From assembly GCA_020848075.1 (NCBI GenBank), contig JADLAV010000061.1:124001-188000 (forward strand): DNA of 64,000 nucleotides, given 5' to 3'. Of this stretch, positions 11,360-20,830 are shown in pieces. A model generated the notes under the pieces. The model did not search any database. It saw only the letters and a list, made by a program, of their open reading frames with translations, and was not told the DNA's origin. The stretch's first letter is position 1. Every line of letters begins with the position of its first letter. Made by a program: the position numbers and the translations under genes. This DNA comes from Burkholderiales bacterium. Lineage in GTDB: Bacteria; Pseudomonadota; Gammaproteobacteria; Burkholderiales; SG8-39.

Positions 11360-11362
11360 CCG

Positions 11363-12184
11363 GTGAAGCCGATCGCGGTCATCGTCACCACGTACAACCG
11401 CCCCGACGCGCTGGCGGCGGTGCTGGAAGGCTATCTCGCGCAGAGCGATCCAGATTTCGAGCTGATCGTTGCCGACGACGGCTCGGGGCCGGAGACGCGC
11501 GCCGTGGTGGAGGCGTTCGCCGCGCACGCGCGCTTTTCCCTGCGGCACGTGTGGCAGGAGGATGCGGGCTTTCGCGCAGCGGCGATCCGGAACAAGGCGC
11601 TCGCGGGCACGGAGGCCGAGTACGTGATCTTCACCGACGGCGACTGCATCCCGGCGCCGGACTTCGTCGCGCAGCACCGCCGGCTCGCCGAGCCGGGCTG
11701 GTTTCTCTCGGCGAACCGCGTGCTGCTTTCGGAGCGATTCACGCCCGAGGTGCTCGCCGGCCGGCTCGCGGTGCATCGCTGGGGCCTCCGGCGTTGGCTG
11801 CGCGCCTGGGTGCGGCGCGACATCAACCGGTGGCTGCCGCTCGTGCGGTTGCCCGACGCCGCCGCGCGCAAGCGTGGAGCGGCGCGCTGGGAGGGTGCGA
11901 AGACCTGCAACCTCTCCGCCTGGCGCTCCGATCTCGCACGGGTGAACGGCCTCGACGAGCGCTACTCGGGCTGGGGGCTCGAGGATTCCGACCTCGTCAT
12001 CCGCCTGCTGCACGCGGGGGTGCGGCACAAGAGCGCGCGCTTCGCGGCGTCCGTGTTCCACCTGTGGCACCCGGAGAACGACCGTACGAGGTTGCCGGAG
12101 AATCAGCGCCGCCTGGACGAACTGCTGCGATCGAACCGGGTGCGCGCGGCCGCGGGCCTCGATCAGTACGCCGCAGTGGCGTAG
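11363..12184 (+). CDS. Glycosyltransferase family 2 with galactosyltransferase-like C-terminal region
   Basis: AVIVTTYNRPDALAAVLEGYLAQ...VIFTDGDCIPAPDFV...GWGLEDSDLVIRLLHAG. Confidence 0.88.
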   Translation: MKPIAVIVTTYNRPDALAAVLEGYLAQSDPDFELIVADDGSGPETRAVVEAFAAHARFSLRHVWQEDAGFRAAAIRNKALAGTEAEYVIFTDGDCIPAPDFVAQHRRLAEPGWFLSANRVLLSERFTPEVLAGRLAVHRWGLRRWLRAWVRRDINRWLPLVRLPDAAARKRGAARWEGAKTCNLSAWRSDLARVNGLDERYSGWGLEDSDLVIRLLHAGVRHKSARFAASVFHLWHPENDRTRLPENQRRLDELLRSNRVRAAAGLDQYAAVA

Positions 12185-12195
12185 CGCGGCGCACG

Positions 12196-13347
12196 ATGGC
12201 ATCGACCGGACTGCTCGCGACGCCGCCGCAAACGGTGCTCGTCGTCGTCACGCGGCGCATCGGTGACGTTCTCCTGGCCACGCCGCTCATTCGATCGGTG
12301 AAGCGCGCCTGGCCGGAGGCCGCGCTCGATTGCCTGGTCTTCGCCGGCACCGAGGGCGTGCTGGCGCGCAATCCGGATCTGCGCGAGGTGCTGACGGTGC
12401 CCGAGCGCGCCTCGCTCGAAACGCAGCGGACGCTCGTGCGCCGGATCCGGCGTCGCTACGACCTCGCGCTCACCACGCTGCCCGGCGATCGCCCCACGCT
12501 CTACGCGTGGCTTGCGGGACGGACGCGCGTCGGGCCCGCGCTGCCCGGAATCAAGCACGCGTGGAAGCGGTGGCTCCTCTCGTGCTGGGCGCCGTTCGAC
12601 GATCGCGCGACGCACGTGGTCGCGCAGAATCTCGCCCTCGCGGCCTTGCTCGGCATTCGGCCGTGCGCCGAGGTCGCGGCGAGCTGGAGCGCCGAGGACG
12701 AGCGCGCGGTTGCCGCCGCGTTGCCCTTCGATGCGCGTGCCACGCGCTACGCCGTGCTCCACCTGTATCCGAAGTTTCGCTACAAGCAGTGGACGTCGGA
12801 CGACTGGACTGCTCTCGCACAGTGGCTGGCAGGCGAGGGCGCGCGGCTCGTGCTCACCGGCAGCGCCGCCCCGGACGAGGTCGAGTACGTCGCGCGGATC
12901 GCACGGGAATTCCCGGACGGAACGGTGAACCTCACCGGGCGGCTCGCCTTTCCGCAGGTGGCCTGCCTGATTGCCGGAGCCGCCGTCTTCGTCGGCCCGG
13001 ACACCGCGACGACGCACCTCGCCGCGGCGACCGGCACGCCGACGATCGCGCTCTTCGGGCCGTCGAGCCCCGTGCGCTGGGGGCCGTGGCCGCGCGGCTA
13101 CGAGGAGACGGCGAGCCCGTTCGCGCTGCGCGGCAGCCGCACCGTCAACAACGTCACGCTCCTGCAGGGCACGAACGCGCGCGGCTGCGTGCCGTGCCTG
13201 CTCGAGGGCTGCGACCGGCATCTCGAGAGCCGCAGCGACTGCCTGGACGAGATGCCCGCCGAGCGCGTGATCGAGACCGTGCGCCGGGTGTTCGCGCGCG
13301 TGGACGTGAGCGAGCGGGCCATCGGAACCCCGCTTGCACGGGAATGA
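12196..13347 (+). CDS. Glycosyltransferase family 9 (heptosyltransferase-like)
   Basis: TVLVVVTRRIGDVLLATPLIRSVKRAWPEA; FVGPDTATTHLAAATGTPTIALFGPSSPVRWGPW. Confidence 0.9.
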   Translation: MASTGLLATPPQTVLVVVTRRIGDVLLATPLIRSVKRAWPEAALDCLVFAGTEGVLARNPDLREVLTVPERASLETQRTLVRRIRRRYDLALTTLPGDRPTLYAWLAGRTRVGPALPGIKHAWKRWLLSCWAPFDDRATHVVAQNLALAALLGIRPCAEVAASWSAEDERAVAAALPFDARATRYAVLHLYPKFRYKQWTSDDWTALAQWLAGEGARLVLTGSAAPDEVEYVARIAREFPDGTVNLTGRLAFPQVACLIAGAAVFVGPDTATTHLAAATGTPTIALFGPSSPVRWGPWPRGYEETASPFALRGSRTVNNVTLLQGTNARGCVPCLLEGCDRHLESRSDCLDEMPAERVIETVRRVFARVDVSERAIGTPLARE

Positions 13348-13349
13348 CG
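13324..13349. repeat. dRS3-like (ATTCCC-N8-GGGAAT family) palindromic element, diverged copy
   Basis: ggaaccccgcttgcacgggaatgacg differs from ggattcccgcctgcgcgggaatgacg (32449-32474) at 4 of 26 positions; overlaps the 3' end of the GT9 gene. Confidence 0.5.
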
Positions 13350-13378
13350 CCGGCTGAGCTTCCCCAGCGGTAACGCGC

Positions 13379-14686
13379 TCAACACCTGTCGGCCGGAAGA
13401 GTGACCCGGGCGATCAGGCCGCCGCCCTCGCGGGGCAGCAGCTCGAAGGTCGCGTCGTGCATCCTGGCAATGCGCTCGACGATCGCGAGACCGAGCCCGG
13501 ACCCGCTGTGCCCGGTGCGCGCGACCTCGAGCCGCGTGAAAGGCTGCTTCAGGCGATCGACCTCGCTCGCCGGGATCCCCGGGCCGCGATCGCGGACCTC
13601 GACCACCGCGTTGGAACCCTCGGCGCGCGTGGCGACGACCACGTCCTTCTCGCCGTAGCGGATCGCGTTGTCGACGAGGTTCACCAGCATGCGCTTGAGC
13701 GCGAGCGCGCGTCCCGCGAGTTCGGGCACGGCGCCGATCTCGGCCTCGACCGCGTATCCGCGCTCGCGGTACTGCTGCACGCACTCGCGCGCGAGCGCCG
13801 CGAGGTCGAGCGGGCCCGCCGGCTCCCCGCCCTCGCTCCGCGCGAAGTCGAGAAACTGCCCGATGATGCGGTCGATCTCGTCGATGTCGGCGTCCATGCC
13901 CTGCTTGAGCGGCGGATCGGCCCGGCTCATCTCGATCGACAGCCGGAGCCGGGCGAGGGGCGTGCGCAGGTCGTGCGAGACGCCCGCCAGGATGAGCGCG
14001 CGGTCGTCCTCGAGGCGCGCGAGATCGCGCGACATCTGGTTGAACGCGTGCGCGAGCGTACGGATCTCGTCCGGCCCGGATTCCGCGACCGGCGCCGGGT
14101 TGCGGCCGCGGCCGACTTCGGCAGCGGCCTGGGTGAGCGCGCGCAGCGGGCGCTTCAGGCGGAACACGATCACGTAGGCGCCGAGCAGCGCGAGCGCGAG
14201 CGCGAGCGCTGCCCAGCCCAGCCACTGCAGCGCGCGTTTGCGCTCGACGCGCTCGCGCGGAAGCATCACCCAGTACTCGTCCTCGGCGATGCGGAAGCTC
14301 ACCCAGAAACCCCGCTGCCCGTCCAGCGCGGTCGCAAGCCGGGTGCCCGGTCCGAGCTGGCGCCGGATCTCCTCGCCGAGGAGCTGCGCACCTGCCCGGC
14401 TCGTATCGAGCGCGGTGACGCGGTCGTCGGGCTCGGCAGGATAGACGCGGATGCCTTCGCTCTGCGCGAGCTCGAGCAGGAGCTCGCGCCGCAGATCGGG
14501 CGCCGCCGTGAGAAGCGCCGCGCGCGTGAGGTTCACCACGCTCGCGACCATGTCCGCGGTCTGGCGCGCACGCGGCCCCCGCTCGACCGCGCGGAAGATC
14601 GTCACCCACGCCGCGAGCGCGAGGACGATGAGGAGCGCGATCAGCGCGAACGTGCGCCAGAGCAGGCTGCGCGGGGCGAGCCTCAC
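13379..14686 (-). CDS. envZ: EnvZ-type sensor histidine kinase (GTG start)
   Basis: Two TMs, HAMP, H-box LAGVSHDLRTPLARLRLSIEM, N-box LVDNAIRYG, GLGLAIVERIARMH; overlaps the upstream response regulator. Confidence 0.88.
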   Translation of the reverse strand: MRLAPRSLLWRTFALIALLIVLALAAWVTIFRAVERGPRARQTADMVASVVNLTRAALLTAAPDLRRELLLELAQSEGIRVYPAEPDDRVTALDTSRAGAQLLGEEIRRQLGPGTRLATALDGQRGFWVSFRIAEDEYWVMLPRERVERKRALQWLGWAALALALALLGAYVIVFRLKRPLRALTQAAAEVGRGRNPAPVAESGPDEIRTLAHAFNQMSRDLARLEDDRALILAGVSHDLRTPLARLRLSIEMSRADPPLKQGMDADIDEIDRIIGQFLDFARSEGGEPAGPLDLAALARECVQQYRERGYAVEAEIGAVPELAGRALALKRMLVNLVDNAIRYGEKDVVVATRAEGSNAVVEVRDRGPGIPASEVDRLKQPFTRLEVARTGHSGSGLGLAIVERIARMHDATFELLPREGGGLIARVTLPADRC

Positions 14687-15414
14687 TGCGGAGCGGCAGC
14701 GCCGTCGGGCACGAACATGTAGCCGAAGCCCCAGACGGTCTGGATGTAGACGGGCTTCCCAGGATCGGGCTCCACGAGCTTGCGCAGGCGCGAGACCTGG
14801 ACGTCGATCGCGCGGTCGAAGACTTCGTACTCGCGGCCGCGCGCGAGCTCCATCAGCTTGTCGCGCGAGAGCGGGGTGCGCGGATGGGTCACCAGCACCT
14901 TGAGTAGCGCGAACTCGCCGGTGGTGAGCGCGACCTCCTGGCCGTGCTTGGTGAGCGTGCGCCGCGCCAGGTCCACAGTCATGCCGCCGAAGCTGACCGG
15001 GCCGGCCTCGTCGGTCGGGGCGCCGGGCGGGGCGGGGGCGGTGCGCCGCCTGAGCACCGCGTGCACGCGCGCGACCAGCTCGCGCGGATTGAACGGCTTC
15101 GGCAGGTAGTCGTCCGCGCCCATCTCCAGGCCCACGATCCGGTCGACGTCCTCGCCCTTCGCCGTGAGCATGATGATCGGGATCGTGTTCTTGGTGCCGC
15201 GCAGGCGCCGGCAGATCGAGAGCCCGTCCTCGCCCGGGAGCATCAGGTCGAGGACCATGAGGTCGAAGCGCTCGTGGGCGAGCTGCTTGTCCATGGCGTG
15301 ACCGTCGGACGCAGTGCGAACGGCGAATCCCTGCTCGCCGAGGTACCGCTGCAGGAGATCGCGCAGGCGGGGGTCGTCGTCCACCACCAGGATCCGGGTC
15401 TTGTGCTCGCTCAT
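14683..15414 (-). CDS. ompR: OmpR-family response regulator
   Basis: MSEHKTRILVVDDDPRLRDLLQRYL...DLMLPGEDG...LTAKGEDVDRIVGLEMGADDYLPKPFNPREL; wHTH C-terminus. Confidence 0.93.
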   Translation of the reverse strand: MSEHKTRILVVDDDPRLRDLLQRYLGEQGFAVRTASDGHAMDKQLAHERFDLMVLDLMLPGEDGLSICRRLRGTKNTIPIIMLTAKGEDVDRIVGLEMGADDYLPKPFNPRELVARVHAVLRRRTAPAPPGAPTDEAGPVSFGGMTVDLARRTLTKHGQEVALTTGEFALLKVLVTHPRTPLSRDKLMELARGREYEVFDRAIDVQVSRLRKLVEPDPGKPVYIQTVWGFGYMFVPDGAAAPQ

Positions 15415-15741
15415 ACGGGGGAATCGTAGCTCCGCCGGCGGCGCCAAGCCAGCGATTCGTAACGGGACTTTGCCGTCCGCGGCTGCGAAACAAAGCGTTA
15501 CAAAGTTCCCGCGTCCGCTCACAGTCGGCTTACACCTTGGCCCCAGAGTGCGTGCATGCGCCGCAGACGGCGCGGACGAGGGACGCGGTAAAGCGGCACG
15601 GAAAAACGGCACGCGGAAGAAGAGAACGGGGAGATGACACCCCGGCGGATCGAGATAACCCGCCAACCGGGAGAGCGAGGCGCTTGACCATCCAGGGGCT
15701 CAGGACCAAGCTGCTCGCGGACAGGGGGATCAGGAAGCGAA

Positions 15742-16098
15742 ATGAAGACCGCATCGGCGAGCCGGAGAATCGGGCAGCGCGTCCTGCGAACCGCAGGCGC
15801 GGCCGCGCTCGCCCTCGTGCTCGCGGGTGCGATGACCGCGGCCTCGGCGCAGTCCGGACGGAACGGCGACCGCGGATCCGGTGACCGCGGGCCGCAGCAG
15901 GTGCAGCCGGGCGACATGAGTCGCCGCGGCGACATGCGGGGCACGCGCGACACGCCCGATCGCGGGCAGATCGGCGGCGGCACATATCGCCAGCTGTCGC
16001 CCGAAGAGCGCGAGCAGCTGCGCCGCGACATCCGCGACCACGGCCGCGACGTCTATGGCGACCGCGAGCAGCGCCGGCGCAGCGGCCCGGCGCGTTGA
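15742..16098 (+). CDS. Secreted Arg/Asp/Gly-rich hypothetical protein
   Basis: 118 aa with signal peptide (LALVLAGAMTAASAQ) and low-complexity charged tail ending PEEREQLRRDIRDHGRDVYGDREQRRR. Confidence 0.65.
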   Translation: MKTASASRRIGQRVLRTAGAAALALVLAGAMTAASAQSGRNGDRGSGDRGPQQVQPGDMSRRGDMRGTRDTPDRGQIGGGTYRQLSPEEREQLRRDIRDHGRDVYGDREQRRRSGPAR

Positions 16099-16343
16099 GC
16101 AGTCGTGAACGGCGCTCGGGGGGCGCGTCTCCTCCTCCCCAGACGCTCGCCTCCTGAGCGCCGTTTCACTTCCGTCCGGATGCCGCCTCGCGCGTGGCGT
16201 CCGGGACCACTGAACGGCGACCGGCTTTCTGCTCTAATGGCGATCCGGCTGCGACGCGCGGCGCGGAGCCGAGCACCGCGCATCGCGGACGCCGGCGGCC
16301 CAGCGCCCGTCGCTGCGCGAGCGCGCCGGCGTGCACTGGATCG

Positions 16344-17672
16344 ATGAACCGCCCCGTCGAAACGCCTGTCGAGGAATCGGCCGTGGCCCGCGCCGGCGCG
16401 CGGCGTCGCTGGCTCTGGACGGCGCTCGCGGCGGCGTTGCTCGTTCTTGCCGCGTACTTCGCCTACCACCGCTTCGGCGGCGCGCCGTCGCCCGAGCCGC
16501 CGCACGGCGCCGGCCGCTTCGGCGGGCCGGCGGGCGCGGGAGGTCCGACGCCGGTCGTCGCGGTCCCGGCGCGCACCGGCAGCATCGACGTCTATCTCAA
16601 CGGGCTTGGCACCGTCACGCCCGACCGCACCGTCACCGTCCGGAGTCGCGTCGACGGGCAGCTCCTGCGAGTCCTGTTCCAGGAAGGCCAGGCGGTCAAG
16701 CCGGGCGAGCTGCTCGCCGAGATCGATCCGCGGCCGTTCGAGGTGCAGCTCGCGCAGGCCGAAGGCCAGCTGCTGCGCGACCGCGCGCTGCTCGACAACG
16801 CGCGGCTCGACCTGGCACGCTACCAGAAGCTCTTCGCGGAGGACTCCATCGCCAAGCAGCAGGTCGACACCCAGGCCGCGCTGGTGCGCCAGTACGAGGG
16901 CACGGTGAAGATCGATCAGAGCCAGATCGACAATGCGCGGCTGCAGATCACGTACTCCCGGGTCACCGCGCCGGTCGGCGGCCGCGTCGGCCTGCGGCTC
17001 GTTGACCCCGGCAACATCGTGCATGCCAGCGACGCGAACGGCATCGTCATCATCACGCAGCTGCAGCCGGTGAGCGTCGTGTTCACAATCCCGCAGGACA
17101 ACGTCCCGGCGGTGATGAAGCGCGTGCGCGCGGGCGATGCGCTTCCGGTCGAGGCGCTGAACCGCGAACAGACCGTGCGCCTGGCCGAGGGGACGCTCGC
17201 CTCGGTCGACAACCTGATCGATCCCACGACCGGCACGGTCAAGCTGAAGGCACGGTTCGCGAACGAGGACAGCGCGCTCTTTCCGAACCAGTTCGTGAAC
17301 GTGCGGATGCGGATCGACACGCTGCACGATGCGACGCTCATCCCGTCTTCGGCGGTGCAGCGCGGGGCGCAGGGGATGTACGTCTACGTCGTCAAGGACG
17401 ACCACACCGTCACCGTGCGCCCGGTGAAGATCGGACCGTCGGATGGCCCGCGCATCGCCGTCACCGAGGGGCTCGCCCCCGGCGAGCAGGTCGTCATCGA
17501 TGGTGTGGACCGGCTGCGCGAGGGCGCCGCGGTCGAGGTGTCGGAGCGCCGGCCGGAGCTGAATGCGCCGCCGGAAGGCCGGGCCGCGAAGGGCGCGCAG
17601 CGCGGGCCGCGCTCCGGCGCCCCGAGTGGCGCGGGCGCCGCGCGCGGCGGCGCCGGCAAGGCGCAGCGGTAA
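16344..17672 (+). CDS. mdtA: RND efflux periplasmic adaptor (MdtA-like)
   Basis: [38 protein letters not shown]...[23 protein letters not shown]; first gene of an efflux operon. Confidence 0.9.
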   Translation: MNRPVETPVEESAVARAGARRRWLWTALAAALLVLAAYFAYHRFGGAPSPEPPHGAGRFGGPAGAGGPTPVVAVPARTGSIDVYLNGLGTVTPDRTVTVRSRVDGQLLRVLFQEGQAVKPGELLAEIDPRPFEVQLAQAEGQLLRDRALLDNARLDLARYQKLFAEDSIAKQQVDTQAALVRQYEGTVKIDQSQIDNARLQITYSRVTAPVGGRVGLRLVDPGNIVHASDANGIVIITQLQPVSVVFTIPQDNVPAVMKRVRAGDALPVEALNREQTVRLAEGTLASVDNLIDPTTGTVKLKARFANEDSALFPNQFVNVRMRIDTLHDATLIPSSAVQRGAQGMYVYVVKDDHTVTVRPVKIGPSDGPRIAVTEGLAPGEQVVIDGVDRLREGAAVEVSERRPELNAPPEGRAAKGAQRGPRSGAPSGAGAARGGAGKAQR

Positions 17673-17710
17673 GCAAGAAGCGTCGGCGCCGGACGCGAGC
17701 GCGGTCAGCC

Positions 17711-20700
17711 ATGAACCCTTCGCGGTTGTTCATCCTGCGCCCGGTGGCGACCACGCTCTTGATGTTCGCCATCCTGCTCTCGGGCGTCTTCGCCTATCGC
17801 GAGCTCCCAATCTCCGCGCTGCCGCAGGTCGACTACCCGACCATCCAGGTGTTCACCTTCTATCCCGGCGCGAGCGCCGAGGTGATGGCGTCCTCGGTGA
17901 CCGCGCCGCTCGAGCGCCAGTTCGGGCAGATTCCGGGTCTCAAGCAGATGATCTCGACGAGCTCGGGCGGCGCCTCGGTCATCACGCTGCAATTCGAGCT
18001 CGCCGTGAGGCTCGACGTCGCCGAGCAGGGCGTGCAGGCGGCGATCAACGCCGGGTCCAACCTCCTGCCGCAGGATCTGCCCGCGCCGCCGGTCTACAGC
18101 AAGGTCAACCCGGCCGACGCGCCCATTCTCACGCTGGGGCTCACCTCGGAGACGCTCACGCTGCCCGAGGTGCAGAACTTCGCCGATACGCGGCTCGCGC
18201 AGAAGCTCTCGCAGGTGAGCGGCGTCGGCCTCGTCACGCTGTCGGGCGGCCAGCGGCCCGCGGTGCGGGTGCAGGTGAATCCGAAGGCGCTCGCCGCGAA
18301 CGGCCTCGGCATGGAAGACGTGCGGACCGCGATCACCGCCGCCAACGTCAAGAAGGCGAAGGGCAGCTTCGACGGCCCGAGCCGCGCCTACGCGATCGAC
18401 GCGAACGACCAGCTGCGCTCGGCCGCCGAGTATCGCGGCATCGTGATCGCCTATCGCAACGGCGCGCCGGTGCGGCTGTCGGACGTCGCCGACGTCATCG
18501 ACGACGCCGAGAACGTGCGGCTCGCCGCCTGGATGAACGAGGTCCCGGCGGTCATCCTCAACATTCAGCGCCAGCCCGGCGCCAACGTGATCGAGGTGGT
18601 GGACCGGATCAAGCGCGCGCTGCCGCAGCTGCGCGCCTCGCTCCCGCAGGCGATCGACGTCGCGGTGCTGACCGACCGCACGGTCACGATCCGCGCCTCG
18701 GTGCGCGACGTGCAGATCGAGCTCTTCACCGCGGTGGCCCTGGTGGTGATGGTGATCTTCCTCTTCCTGCGCAACCTGCCGGCGACGGTCATCCCGAGCG
18801 TCGCGGTGCCGCTCTCGCTGGTCGGGACGTTCGGGTTCATGTACCTCGCCGGATTCTCGATCAACAACCTGACGCTGATGGCGCTCGTCGTCGCCACCGG
18901 GTTCGTCGTCGACGACGCGATCGTCGTCATCGAGAACATCGCGCGCTACGTCGAGCAGGGCGAGCCGCCGGCCCAGGCGGCGCTCAAGGGGTCGGCGCAG
19001 ATCGGCTTCACCATCATCTCGCTCACGTTCTCGCTCGTCGCGGTGCTGATCCCGCTCCTCTTCATGGGAGAAGTCGTCGGGCGCCTGTTCCGCGAATTCG
19101 CGGTCACGCTCGCGGTGGCGATCCTGATCTCGGCCGTGGTGTCGCTCACGCTGACGCCGATGATGTGCGCCAAGATCCTGCGGCGCCGCCCGGAGCGGGA
19201 GCAGGGCGCATTCTACCGCGCGAGCGGACGCTTCTTCGAGGCGGTGATCGCCCGCTACGGCCAGGCGCTCGACTGGGTGCTCGACCGGCAGGGCGCGACG
19301 CTCCTCGTCGTGCTCGCGACGCTGGTGTTGACCGTCGCGCTCTACGTCGTGGTGCCGAAGGGGTTCTTCCCGGTGCAGGACACCGGCGTGATCCAGGGCA
19401 TCTCGGAGGCGCCCCAGAGCGTGTCCTTCGCCGCGATGGCGGCGCGCCAGCAGGCGCTCGCGAAGGTCGTGCTGGCGGATCCCGCGGTGGAGAGCCTGTC
19501 CTCCTTCATCGGCGTGGACGGCCAGAACGCCACGATGAACAGCGGCCGGATGCTGATCAACCTGAAGCCGCTCGCCGAGCGGCGCATCAGCGCGAGCGAG
19601 GTGATCCGCCGGCTGCAGCCTGAGCTCGCGCGGGTGCCCGGCATCACGCTCTTCATGCAGCCGGTGCAGGACCTCACCGTCGAGGATCGCGTGAGCCGCA
19701 CGCAGTACCAGTTCACGCTGGCCGCCGCCGATCCCGCGCTCCTCAGCGAGTGGGTGCCTCGGCTCCTCGACCGCTTCCATGCCCTGCCGCAGATCACCGA
19801 CGTCGCGAGCGATCTGCAGGATCGGGGCCCGCAGGCATTCCTCGAGATCGACCGCGACACCGCCGCCCGGCTCGGCGTCACGCCGGCGGCGATCGACACG
19901 GCGCTCTACAACGCGTTCGGCCAGCGCCTGATCTCGACCATCTTCACGCAGTCGAGCCAGTACCGGGTGGTGCTCGAAGTGCAGCCTGAATTCAGTCGCG
20001 GTCCGGAGGCGCTGAATGGCGCCTACGTCGCCACCGCGTCGGGCGCGCAGGTGCCGCTTTCCTCGCTCGGCCGGGTGACCCTCGGGACGGCGCCGCTCGC
20101 GATCAACCAGATCGGACAGTTTCCGGCCGCGACCATCTCGTTCAACGTCGCGCCGGGCGAGTCGCTCGGCAGCGCGGTCCGCGCGATCGAGGCCGCGGAG
20201 CGCGACATCGGCCTGCCGGCAAGCGTGCGGACCGAGTTTCAGGGTGCCGCGGCCTCCTTCCGTGCCTCGCTCAGCGGCACGCTGCTCCTCGTCCTGGCGG
20301 CGGTGGTCACGATGTACATCGTGCTCGGCGTGCTCTACGAGAGCTTCATCCACCCGGTGACGATCCTCTCCACGCTGCCGACCGCGACCGTGGGCGCGCT
20401 CGCCGCGCTGCTGCTCGCCCGCAGCTCGCTCGGGATCATCGCGGTCATCGGGATCATCCTGCTGATCGGGATCGTGAAGAAGAACGCGATCATGATGATC
20501 GACTTCGCGCTCGACGCCGAGCGCCTGGAGGGCAAGCCGCCGCGCGAGGCGATCCACCAGGCCTGTCTGCTCCGCTTCCGGCCGATCATGATGACCACCC
20601 TGGCGGCGCTGTTCGGCGCGCTGCCGCTCATGCTCGGCACCGGCGTCGGCTCCGAGCTTCGCCACCCGCTCGGCATCACCATCGTGGGCGGGCTCATCGT

Positions 20701-20830
20701 GAGCCAGGTGCTCACCCTGTTCACGACGCCGGTGATCTACCTCGCCTTCGACCGGCTCGCGCGCCGGGCCGAGCGCGGCGTCCGCGCTCCGGCGGCCCGC
20801 CCGGCCGGCGGCGAGGCCGAGCCCTCATGA
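17711..20830 (+). CDS. mdtB: RND multidrug efflux permease (MdtB-like)
   Basis: 1039 aa; [47 protein letters not shown]. Confidence 0.92.
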   Translation: MNPSRLFILRPVATTLLMFAILLSGVFAYRELPISALPQVDYPTIQVFTFYPGASAEVMASSVTAPLERQFGQIPGLKQMISTSSGGASVITLQFELAVRLDVAEQGVQAAINAGSNLLPQDLPAPPVYSKVNPADAPILTLGLTSETLTLPEVQNFADTRLAQKLSQVSGVGLVTLSGGQRPAVRVQVNPKALAANGLGMEDVRTAITAANVKKAKGSFDGPSRAYAIDANDQLRSAAEYRGIVIAYRNGAPVRLSDVADVIDDAENVRLAAWMNEVPAVILNIQRQPGANVIEVVDRIKRALPQLRASLPQAIDVAVLTDRTVTIRASVRDVQIELFTAVALVVMVIFLFLRNLPATVIPSVAVPLSLVGTFGFMYLAGFSINNLTLMALVVATGFVVDDAIVVIENIARYVEQGEPPAQAALKGSAQIGFTIISLTFSLVAVLIPLLFMGEVVGRLFREFAVTLAVAILISAVVSLTLTPMMCAKILRRRPEREQGAFYRASGRFFEAVIARYGQALDWVLDRQGATLLVVLATLVLTVALYVVVPKGFFPVQDTGVIQGISEAPQSVSFAAMAARQQALAKVVLADPAVESLSSFIGVDGQNATMNSGRMLINLKPLAERRISASEVIRRLQPELARVPGITLFMQPVQDLTVEDRVSRTQYQFTLAAADPALLSEWVPRLLDRFHALPQITDVASDLQDRGPQAFLEIDRDTAARLGVTPAAIDTALYNAFGQRLISTIFTQSSQYRVVLEVQPEFSRGPEALNGAYVATASGAQVPLSSLGRVTLGTAPLAINQIGQFPAATISFNVAPGESLGSAVRAIEAAERDIGLPASVRTEFQGAAASFRASLSGTLLLVLAAVVTMYIVLGVLYESFIHPVTILSTLPTATVGALAALLLARSSLGIIAVIGIILLIGIVKKNAIMMIDFALDAERLEGKPPREAIHQACLLRFRPIMMTTLAALFGALPLMLGTGVGSELRHPLGITIVGGLIVSQVLTLFTTPVIYLAFDRLARRAERGVRAPAARPAGGEAEPS

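Noticed and set aside
17705-20665. 986-aa minus-strand ORF opposite mdtB
   Set aside because: Antisense shadow of the RND permease with compositional bias and no recognisable domain.
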